Assembly: GCA_900642245.1 (NCBI GenBank)
Contig: CAAAJI010000064.1
Coordinates: forward strand, 4,580 to 34,896
Reading direction: 5' to 3'
From: Fragilaria radians
Taxonomy: Eukaryota; Bacillariophyta; Fragilariophyceae; Fragilariales; Fragilariaceae
Length of the DNA: 30,317 bases
Below the pieces are notes generated by a model, which was not told the DNA's origin, made no database searches, and worked only from the letters and a program-made list of their open reading frames with translations. The stretch's first letter is position 1; every line of letters begins with the position of its first letter. This document shows, in pieces, positions 19,778-27,961 of this stretch. The position numbers and the translations under genes were made by a program.

Positions 19778-20395
19778 ATGACAATCATACCTAATGAATT
19801 TGATGTCCTCTGCGGAAGAGGGAAGAATCGCTTCCTTCATAAAGGAAACGACTTCTTTAGACTGCTTATTGCTGTAAGTCTCGAAACATATAAATCGGCA
19901 TCAACAAAAAAGCTGAAAATGGAAGTTGTTGCCGCGATTGTTGATGCTATTCTTTCGCGAGGAGGGCGTTTCCTGGTCCAGGATAGTCATGGTCTTTGGA
20001 GGGATGACGGTAAGAATTACGGAAAAAAGAAGACTGGAAATGCATTGCGAGATGCTGCACGAGGAAGAATAAAATGTATTTTTGAGCACAAGCGGTGCGC
20101 TACCGATAACCTTTTTCAATTGCATGAATCTGTATCATTATCTTCCCATAGCAGAAGAGAAGACATTCTTCACAATGAGAAATTGTCACTCTTACGGCAC
20201 TATCATTGCGTTCGAAAGACAAGCTTATCCGTTGGTTTCCTTGACGAGAAATGCTTGAAACCACTGGATAGTTATTTCCCAACAGACTTTGAGCCTACGA
20301 CAGATTGGAAGCTAGAGTCGGATAAAGATGCTTTAAACACATTTCTTGATTGTTGCATAGTGGATGAGTTTCTTGGACTTGAACGAATCAAATAA
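19778..20395 (+). CDS. DUF6824-domain protein (diatom-type)
   Basis: This is a single-exon frame of 205 residues from ATG to stop. The N-terminal 100 residues match the pattern I know from the DUF6824 family, abundant in diatoms: FDVLCGRGKNRFLHKGN at about 8-24, then F...I...Y..A....K, an IV..I...GGRFL segment, a D..G.W.DD segment, and a K..NALRDAARGR helix near 84-97. The domain has conserved Gly, Arg, Phe and Trp residues but no known enzymatic motif. A DNA-binding or signalling role has been suggested by its nuclear-like basic character, but nothing here proves it. The C-terminal half (about 105-205) is not recognisable, contains several Cys residues and is mildly acidic near its end. Long AT-rich regions with no supported gene lie on both sides. 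Confidence 0.8.
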   Translation: MTIIPNEFDVLCGRGKNRFLHKGNDFFRLLIAVSLETYKSASTKKLKMEVVAAIVDAILSRGGRFLVQDSHGLWRDDGKNYGKKKTGNALRDAARGRIKCIFEHKRCATDNLFQLHESVSLSSHSRREDILHNEKLSLLRHYHCVRKTSLSVGFLDEKCLKPLDSYFPTDFEPTTDWKLESDKDALNTFLDCCIVDEFLGLERIK

Positions 20396-22309
20396 TGACA
20401 TGTAACGTTAATTTACATCAGTGTCGGATTGAGTTCCTTGATTTGATAGAAATGACAAAAGCAATTTACATGATTTGCCTTTTGAAAAAAGGCGGAAATC
20501 CAGGCAATTTAGGAATCTAATTGATTTAGTACTTTCGATTTTTAGGAAATGTATTCCGTGCCCTTGAATACTGTTAGACAGGGTATGCACGACTAAAGTT
20601 AAATGTGTAAGTGTATGAGTTTAAATAGTTCTTGATTTGAGATCTAAAGAAGAAGTTGGAATTTCAATATATTCCATCGTTGCTACAGGCGTCACATATG
20701 TAGATGTTTCAAGTGTGATGAAATCTTAATTGAAATAACGAGAATCAACCTGAGCCCTACAACAATAATGAATAAAAGATGGATGAATATGTCACAGGGC
20801 TTCAGCAAATTTCCTAGACCACTTTAAATAATGAAATCTTTCAAAACTGTGGATCATAATACCATCAGTCAGGTCATTTGCATTGGTAAATTTATGTTTC
20901 TTCCAAAATGATCGTTCATTCCTTGATCTGCTGTAAGTTGCAATTAATTGGTCTAACTTTGTGAGTATAGACAGGTCATAATCGTGCGGGATGTATTATT
21001 TCCTTTCTTTCTCAAAAGAAAGGCTCAAGGCAGTACATCATCTCAGAAAGGCATATATATATAACTAAAAACGCTTTTGTAGACGAGGAGATGAAAGCTA
21101 GTAACACTATGCTTTCTCCTGAAAGACCTTTAGCAATGTTCTAACTGATGTTGATTCTTTACCCCATGTAGATATTTATTCAATGAAAGTGGGAATGAAG
21201 TCACATTTTCAGCGTCCACAGATCACTTTTTTATGTGCTTCAAAACTACAAATGCACATTGCTATTGCCTTTAGAAAGAAACTAGTCGTTGCATCAATCA
21301 TTTTCCAACTTCTAAGCTTAGTCTGCAGGATTTAATAGAACATGACCTAAGCTTGATCCAACTTCTAAGCTTAGTCTGCAGGATTTAATAGAACATGACC
21401 TAATCTTGATCCAACAATTAATGTTTATGGTAAAGGCCTTTTTTTACGCATTGAATAAAGAAAATCTTCGTAATGCTTTATAAATGCTTGATTCTTGCTT
21501 TGGCAGCACTAAATGTGCATACCAAGTACAAGAAACCCGTATTGATAAATGCGACCACAAAGTATCCTTTCTGAAATATATTTCTTACTCTTCAATATGG
21601 TAGGCAGCCATGTACTACTGCTTTGCATGACTAGATATCTCGATATATAGAAATCTTTTTGAGATCGCTGTGATTTAAATACACCCCTTGCGTTTTTCAT
21701 GTGCTCAGTTTATTTAAGCTTAAAATAAGCATTGATACCTTGAGACAATGAAGCATCGTCTTAACTCTATTCACGGTTACATGGTGAAAGCATATTCAAT
21801 GATATCAAGGACCTATCCCCAATCATTAGCATGGAATGAATTGGCAAAAATACTCTCCATTAGCTTCTCTCTTTGGAAAAATTTAAATGATTTAATGTAT
21901 GGTTAACATATTTCTTTGTTTTGTCTGTCGTGTTGATACGTTTGATAGAGCTTCCAAATTGCAATATAGCTGATCTAGATATGTACTGGATCTGCTTCCC
22001 CTTTACAATGACATCACATAGCCAAGAAAGCGATTGGATATATGTCATTCCACCAAACCAAACGAGGCAGTACCTGGAGACAAAAATAAAATCAATGAAG
22101 ATTGATCTTCTGAAATGTCGTACAGCGTCCTTGAATCTAGTTGACTGGCTTAACTGCAATCATGCAAAAACATAAAAACTAATTTAAGGCCTATGATGTC
22201 TCTCTCCTTATCATGACTTCAACCCTGCAAATAAAAATCCACCTCCATTTCCAAGAATTCATTTCGCTCCTCAACGTGTCGCATTAAACTACAAAAAAAA
22301 CTATGCTGA
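20396..22309. other. Gene-poor AT-rich intergenic region
   Basis: Nearly 2 kb separates the convergent DUF6824 and zinc-finger genes. The main feature is a near-perfect 53-bp tandem duplication at 21305-21415. An open frame at 21921-22175 has a partly protein-like composition but begins with TTG and has no recognisable domain, so it is not called. No RNA gene is visible. Confidence 0.4.
21305..21415. repeat. Tandem duplication, 53-bp unit, about 2.1 copies
   Basis: Unit one starts at 21305 with CCAACTTCTAAGCTTAG. Unit two starts at 21358, and a third partial unit (CCAAC) starts at 21411. The two full units differ at only one base (CCTAAG against CCTAAT), so the duplication is recent. It lies in non-coding sequence. 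Confidence 0.9.
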
Positions 22310-23641
22310 CTAGGCGCTTTGATATCTTTCTAAGACTTGCCGTTGATATTCCACCAACTCTGCCATACGATGTGCCTCTAAATCTTCAAACCATTGTTCC
22401 TCAACCTTCTTGGCTTTGGAACGAATCGCTTGTTGTTGATGCTCGGGAAGCATGACGCTACTCTCCCGTGCCTCAGTAGAGAGCGACAGCAATGAAACGT
22501 CATCACTTGGCTTCTCCTTCTCTCGGAGCGCACAGCATACCTCACATGAAAGATGGAGAGGATTTTGATTGAGGAATGTACAAATTCTGCACTTCCAAGG
22601 ACGACCACGATCTTCTTCAGACCATGCAAGAAAGCTGCCAAGCCTTACGCAGCTACTACTTTTCTTAGGTGGTTTAATCTCTTGAGAGGTTTCATCATTT
22701 GCTGCTTCGTCCTGATTTGAATCCTTATCATCTTCTCCAATGGCAGCAGAAATTGATGATGAGGCTACATTGTCAACTGTATTCCTAATAGCACTATCAT
22801 CCGTTGAAGAAACTGGTAAAGAAGGGAATACTTTGTCACAAACATTTATCTCCTCTGAAGAACTAATGTTTGCTTCGTCACTGTAAAAATCATCCGGAGT
22901 GAATTTGATTTTGTTGCGAAAGCTCATACGAATAGGACTCAACTCACCCCTACAAGGTGAGTTTCGGCCTTCGTTTTCATCAATGCTCGGCCTTGGATTC
23001 CCACTTCGGATTTTAGAGGACGTATTTCGGGAGGACTGAATACTCATTTTTGATTCAGCAGAAGTTTTACTAAGTGTGGCGGTTAACTTTTTCTTAGTCG
23101 ATTTGGGCGAGGCATCATCCGTAACTCGTTGCAATAAACTTTTACGTGCTGCAGACGGAGTCATCGGAGATCCTATCTGGATGCGAGACGAGAACTCAAC
23201 AAGATGCTCCTCTTCGTCAGGAAAGTCACAATCTGTCGGAGAAGGTGCTTTGTCTCGATTCTTTTCCGACTTTTTCGTTGACTTTTTGTTTGATGATTTT
23301 GACTTTTTCTTACGTTTACCTCCGCTCTTATCTTCTAACTTAATTTTTTCTTTAAAGTCACATTTCTTATCATAGCAAGAAGACGACTTGTCATCATCAC
23401 CACGCTTAATATTTGGATTGCCACAGCCTTGACAGGATTCGATAGTGCTGACAGTGGAGCATACTGGACAAAGTCGATTTTGGACTTCAACAGGATTTAA
23501 AGGCATATCGGGACCGTTTCGTGCAGGCGAAATGATGTTACGTTCAGAAAACGGTGAGATCAACACCTGGGACTGTGAACTTAACCTTTCCTCCTCAACT
23601 TCCGTTCGACTTGCAATCACGTGAAAGTGCCTGGGGTTCAT
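22310..23641 (-). CDS. Zinc-finger protein with NZF/RanBP2-type finger and low-complexity middle
   Basis: The first ATG is at 23641 (a TTG lies six bases upstream), giving 443 residues. Near the N-terminus Cys58, Cys61, Cys70 and Cys73 form a CxxC-x8-CxxC motif (LCPVCST...CQGCG), probably a zinc knuckle. Residues 95-135 are a Lys/Ser-rich basic tract that could be a nuclear signal. Residues 135-330 are Ser-rich and probably disordered. At 349-369 a RanBP2/NZF finger reads W-K-Cys351-x2-Cys354-T-F-x-N...Cys366-x2-Cys369. The Thr-Phe pair after the second Cys is the ubiquitin-contacting dipeptide in NZF domains such as NPL4. The C-terminal 30 residues form a charged helix. Ubiquitin binding is inferred from that dipeptide; the spacing after the Asn is one residue longer than usual. 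I do not recognise the full protein. Confidence 0.75.
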   Translation of the reverse strand: MNPRHFHVIASRTEVEEERLSSQSQVLISPFSERNIISPARNGPDMPLNPVEVQNRLCPVCSTVSTIESCQGCGNPNIKRGDDDKSSSCYDKKCDFKEKIKLEDKSGGKRKKKSKSSNKKSTKKSEKNRDKAPSPTDCDFPDEEEHLVEFSSRIQIGSPMTPSAARKSLLQRVTDDASPKSTKKKLTATLSKTSAESKMSIQSSRNTSSKIRSGNPRPSIDENEGRNSPCRGELSPIRMSFRNKIKFTPDDFYSDEANISSSEEINVCDKVFPSLPVSSTDDSAIRNTVDNVASSSISAAIGEDDKDSNQDEAANDETSQEIKPPKKSSSCVRLGSFLAWSEEDRGRPWKCRICTFLNQNPLHLSCEVCCALREKEKPSDDVSLLSLSTEARESSVMLPEHQQQAIRSKAKKVEEQWFEDLEAHRMAELVEYQRQVLERYQSA

Positions 23642-25516
23642 CCTCAAAAAATTTAAAAGTCTGGTACTAAATTACTAATGACCTCCTTTAGGGGAAAAAA
23701 TCCGTCCAAATATGTAGATCCGATCATTTTCGGATTGTTAGTCTTGAAAGTAAAATGTTATATAGAATGATGGTCTTGGAATGAGGCACTAGGGAATTGT
23801 ATTTTCCGTTTTTTTTCCTATCGGCACATTTTCCCTAAGACGCCGACTTTTCTTTTTAGGCCCCAAGCCAAAAATGTCGGCAAATCTGATTAATTCTCCT
23901 TTTTGTTCATCCAATAATTATTTTCGAAATATCTCAAGAAGATAATGACACAACTGTAAAATGTGAAAAGGGCTATTACAAAAGTGATTGGAAAGGGATA
24001 AGAGAATCATTTGAAGATGCTCATGTCGAAAATTCATATGCCACCGGGAAAGTAAGTAGACGGAGGAGTTCAGGTAAAAACATATGGAAAGACCAACAGA
24101 TTTATCGTATTATTGTACATACATTGCATGCTGAAATCGAAAAACGGCTTCGCAATAACGAATGTGAAATTACTTAAGAATTTGGATTTGAGAAATTTCG
24201 ATGGGACAATGTGATTCAAGTTCAGATCACACTAACGAAAACTACGATTGCAGAGTCACAAGGAGGTGGCGCATCGCATTCAAAGAAAAAATCTCACGCC
24301 GCAGTTGAAGCAAAGTAAAATACTTTATTTTATCTGCAAAGTAGATGACAAATACGAGGAGTATTTAATCAAAGTATAAATATTACTAGGCTATAAGTGA
24401 TAGGTGATGAATATCTGTTTTTGCAATTGTACCATAGATGTGCTATACGATTAGAACAAGTAAAGTGCACATAAACTTATTAAAAAAAACAAGTATCAGT
24501 CACAGATATGATTAAAAAAAATGACGATCTTATATATCTTATTCTCAAGATAGACTAGAATGAGATACAGGAGTTTCCAAGTTTCATTTTTCAACAGTTA
24601 AACCTAGTCAAAAATCCATAGAACGTTTGTTCTGTAACTATGTGTGATTGAAGAAATGATTTGTATGCTATGTACCATGTTATTTGTCCCAATTGCATAC
24701 TATTTATCCTTTCTTGTACAACACCTTCCTGACCTGTCCTCCTTTTGACGATGTTCCTTTCTGTCTACCAAGGTATTGAAATTTAGCCTAATGAAAGGAT
24801 TTTGCTTATCCTTGAGGTTTAGTCATAGGGAATAAGTTTAGTTCATTTAACACTACCCAAAGTGGTGTTCGAGTCTGACTGTTTATGAATTTTCTTTGCC
24901 TTTTCTACTTAGCAAAGCAACAAAACCATACTGAGACAATAGTATCTCCTAAGGTGAAAAAAAAACAAGGTAGTTCCTGTCCTCCTTGAACACATTTTGC
25001 CTACAACGGAAAAACAATAATTGGCAGACTCACCTAAATCAAGAGAAATTTCTCACTTCCCTGTCCAATTCTGAATACGGGGTTGCATTTGTGTTTTAAA
25101 ATGGTTGCTAATATAAACAATTGCTCAAGCACAGTGCTTTCGACAAAATGAAGGTCCAGAGGCTAGATAATATGTTTTCTTCAGCGACACATGGTCAGTT
25201 ATGAATCATGCTCTAAGCATACATCCATTGAACCTAAAGAAAGTCCACTCAACATTGATAAGAGACGTGAAGAATCACTCAAAAATGTATAACTCTCTAT
25301 AGGAAGGAAAATGTCACAACTCTGAAGTTTTTGGTTGTTGGGCATAATAGGGCATCAAGGTTATCTCTGATAACATTACGGTTGGCAAAACTTTGCCACA
25401 ACTTCTAATTCCTGTAAGCTTCAACGCGAAGATGAATCAAGCATTTGCGCAAACTAATTGATCTTTCAATACATAATCGAGGCGATGTAAACACATTTAT
25501 TCATTTCAGCATCTAT
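23642..25516. other. Intergenic region with a broken reading frame
   Basis: The first 200 bp carry the zinc-finger gene promoter. Positions 23890-24318 hold a broken coding frame, listed separately. The remainder, about 24320-25516, is AT-rich and shows no gene, RNA or clear repeat except a word near 24775-24800 similar to 18343-18368. The right end is the 3' flank of the HADHA-like gene. Confidence 0.4.
23890..24318 (+). pseudogene. Possible gene relic interrupted by one in-frame TAA
   Basis: One reading frame is open from 23890 to a TAA at 24175-24177 (95 codons) and continues in the same frame for 46 more codons to a TAA at 24316-24318. Both parts have protein-like composition: a Lys/Glu/Tyr-rich first part (EKGYYKSDWKGIRESFEDAH, then a basic SRRRSSGKN stretch), and a second part ending with GGGASHSKKKSHAAVEAK. 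There is no ATG at the left end, so either an upstream exon is lost or the frame is a fragment. I do not recognise a family. Alternatives are a chance open frame, or an exon whose true structure uses an intron over the TAA. A GTAAGT...CAG pair at 24052-24073 is only 22 nt apart, too short for an intron. Confidence 0.35.
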
Positions 25517-27961
25517 CTAATTGTGAAACTTCTTTCCACTTGCTGCATGATCTTGGAGCAATTGACATGGTTCAAATTGAGGTCCATACTTGTTTGCGAA
25601 GTTCTTCATCATTCCGACATATTTATCTGCTCCCATCTGATCAATGTATCGGAATGGACCACCGCGGAATGGAGCAAAACCTGTTCCAAAAACGAGGCCA
25701 ATGTCACCGACAACTGGGTTCTCAATAATTTCGTCTTCGAGACACTTGACTGCCTCATTGACGAATCGTGATACAAGTCGATTTTGAACTTCAGTTTCGT
25801 CAAGCTTCAGGTCTTTCTTCACGTATTGCTTTACATAGCTATTGACTTCAGGGTTGAGAGTCTTTTTCTTTCCTGAATAAGTGTAGAAACCTTTTCCATT
25901 CTTTTTACCTAACCAGCCTTTCTCAATCATATTTTGCATGATTGAGATATTACCACCATCCATTCTGATTCCAAGATCAGCGTTAGAAAGGAAATTGGCT
26001 ACATGAGAAGTTACGTCGATTCCTGTGATGGAACAAAATTTTGAGACAAAGTAGCTATTGATGTACATGCTTTCGATCGGAAAATACTCACCAACTTCAT
26101 CTGCAAGAGTAATTGGTCCAACGGGCATACCAAATTTTTTCATGCAATTATCTAGCTTTTCGAGAGGCACACCATCCTGTATCAAAGCCGATACTTCAAC
26201 CAAGAATGGACCTAAGCATCGATTCACATAAAAGCCTGGAACATCCTTCACCACAATACATGTCTTTCCTTGCTTCGTGCCGACTTCAAATGCGGTAGCT
26301 GTGGCAAAGTCTGACGTACCCGCATGGGGAATAATCTCTAGCAAAGGCATTTGTGGAACTGGTGAGAAATAGTGCATACCGACAATGTTTTGTGGACGAC
26401 TCGCGCCTTCTGCAATACTGGCTATTGGGATGGCACTTGTATTAGTAGCAAAAACACAGTGTTCAGGTGTGATAGCTTCCATGTCTTTCACAATGGCCTT
26501 CTTCAACTTCAAATCCTCAAAAACAGCCTCAATCACTAGATCAGCTTGTTGAAAATGTGCTTTCCAGGATGATATGCTATCCGTCAAAGGAGTAACGTTA
26601 GAATTATTGATGTTGTATTGATATTCTGTCATATGCTTCTTCGATTTTTTCTTCTTCCAATTGTCCTGCATGTAAGATAGACCCCTAGAAACACCGGTAG
26701 TGTCCTTATCCTTCAAAAGAACAGAGTACCCTTTCTCTGCTGAGACTTGGGCGATACCAGCCCCCATGAGACCAGCGCCCATAACTGCTACAGTTTTAAC
26801 TTTGACAGCGGTATCTCCAAAAGAATGCTTCTTCATTTGAGTCATACCATCGAAAATTCCAATCAACGCCTCACTTTCCTTTGTTTCGGCTAGCTTGGCA
26901 AAGAGTTCACGTTCATTCTTGTACTTCGTTGATGGATTTGCCAATCCATACTTAACAGCTTCGATAATTCGAAGCGGGGCAGGATAGTTACCTCCACTAT
27001 TTTTCTGAACAAGTTTTTCTATTTGGCTCCACATGATACTTCGTCCAATACTGGTGTCTTCAATGAATCGATTCATCCAACTCTTAGGCTTTCGTTTAGC
27101 CTTCAGTTTTCCAGACGCTAAATCCGCTGCACAAGAAATAGCAACTTGTTCCAAGGATGCAGGAGCCACAACCAAGTCAACCAGTCCCAACTTCCTCGCT
27201 TTATCTGGACGGATATCTTTTCCTGTTAGCATAGCATCCATAGCGGCTTGAAGGCCTATGAGCTCGTGTAAATTTTGGGTTCCTCCAAACCCAGGTAAAA
27301 GCCCTAGCTTGACCTCGGGTAATCCGAGTTTTGTCTTTGGAGAGTCAGTGCAAATACGATAGTCACACCAAAGTGCCCATTCAAGACCGCCACCAAGGGC
27401 GGGACCATCAATCGCTGCTACAAGTGGAATTTTTTTTGCTTTCATGTGCTGAAAGAATTCCAAGCCATCGGCGATAAGTGGAACCAAGTCTTGCTTGTTT
27501 TCAATTGCTTTGATATCAAAGATATCTGCTCCGGCGATGAACATACCAGGCTTACTCGATGCGAACACAACAGCCTTGACATCTTGATTTGAGTGGATTT
27601 CATTCTTCCAAAGGTTTTTAGCTTCATCCTTTAGTGCGAAACTGATTGTATTGACAGCTTTTGGACAGTCAAAGCGAATAATTGCAACTCCATTTTCCCT
27701 TACTTCGACATTTTCAAAGTATTCATATTTGCGGCTAGGAGAAGGGACAAACATCGGAGTCGAATGTAAGTGAGTAGACTCTTCGACAAGTGGAGCTGTT
27801 GAGAATGCTCGAGCAAGAGTAGAGCTATTACATAGCTTCCCAGTAAACGTGGTATCAAGATTAGCAACGGCATTCGATAGAATTGGGGTGTGGCGCGTTA
27901 TATTCAAGTGTCGTCGAAAGACTGACTTCGCCAACCGAATGTGACTACTAGCAAGCTGCAT
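25517..27961 (-). CDS. HADHA: Mitochondrial trifunctional enzyme alpha subunit (enoyl-CoA hydratase / 3-hydroxyacyl-CoA dehydrogenase), two exons
   Basis: Exons 27961-26092 and 26022-25517 give 791 residues. The protein catalyses hydration of trans-2-enoyl-CoA and NAD-dependent oxidation of 3-hydroxyacyl-CoA in mitochondrial beta-oxidation. The N-terminus is Arg-rich and free of acidic residues, a mitochondrial presequence, and the C-terminus (FHN) is not a PTS1 signal. The hydratase domain has IAGADI near 142-147, the GGGLEWAL glutamate at 194 and the LGLPEVKLG glutamate at 216. The dehydrogenase starts with the Rossmann motif GAGLMGAG at 395-402 and has the NTSA motif, the catalytic His530 in GMHYFSPV, and Glu542. 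A second 3HCDH-C domain ends near GTGFAPFRGGP. The 69-nt intron (26023-26091) is a multiple of three and lacks stops, so the frame reads through it; removing it restores the family sequence DEVGIDV. Confidence 0.93.
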   Translation of the reverse strand: MQLASSHIRLAKSVFRRHLNITRHTPILSNAVANLDTTFTGKLCNSSTLARAFSTAPLVEESTHLHSTPMFVPSPSRKYEYFENVEVRENGVAIIRFDCPKAVNTISFALKDEAKNLWKNEIHSNQDVKAVVFASSKPGMFIAGADIFDIKAIENKQDLVPLIADGLEFFQHMKAKKIPLVAAIDGPALGGGLEWALWCDYRICTDSPKTKLGLPEVKLGLLPGFGGTQNLHELIGLQAAMDAMLTGKDIRPDKARKLGLVDLVVAPASLEQVAISCAADLASGKLKAKRKPKSWMNRFIEDTSIGRSIMWSQIEKLVQKNSGGNYPAPLRIIEAVKYGLANPSTKYKNERELFAKLAETKESEALIGIFDGMTQMKKHSFGDTAVKVKTVAVMGAGLMGAGIAQVSAEKGYSVLLKDKDTTGVSRGLSYMQDNWKKKKSKKHMTEYQYNINNSNVTPLTDSISSWKAHFQQADLVIEAVFEDLKLKKAIVKDMEAITPEHCVFATNTSAIPIASIAEGASRPQNIVGMHYFSPVPQMPLLEIIPHAGTSDFATATAFEVGTKQGKTCIVVKDVPGFYVNRCLGPFLVEVSALIQDGVPLEKLDNCMKKFGMPVGPITLADEVGEYFPIESMYINSYFVSKFCSITGIDVTSHVANFLSNADLGIRMDGGNISIMQNMIEKGWLGKKNGKGFYTYSGKKKTLNPEVNSYVKQYVKKDLKLDETEVQNRLVSRFVNEAVKCLEDEIIENPVVGDIGLVFGTGFAPFRGGPFRYIDQMGADKYVGMMKNFANKYGPQFEPCQLLQDHAASGKKFHN
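26023..26091 (-). other. 69-nt in-frame GT-AG intron inside the HADHA-like gene
   Basis: On the minus strand the segment starts GTGAGTATTT and ends CCATCACAG. If translated it adds 23 residues (starting EYFPIESM) in the middle of the first 3HCDH-C region, where homologues read DEVGxDV without a gap. The splice is phase 1: G at the exon end plus GA from the next exon rebuild Gly. Because it has no stop and keeps frame, an automatic gene finder could annotate it as coding. Confidence 0.88.

Noticed and set aside
21921..22175. 84-codon plus-strand frame with some protein-like composition
   Set aside because: It begins with TTG, a minus-strand frame of similar length overlaps it, and no domain is recognised.
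23076..23375. 99-codon plus-strand frame opposite the zinc-finger gene
   Set aside because: It is the antisense shadow of the Lys/Ser-rich coding segment, which gives Phe- and Leu-rich translation on the other strand.
24052..24073. GTAAGT...CAG as an intron in the broken frame
   Set aside because: 22 nt is too short for a spliceosomal intron, and removing it would break the frame.
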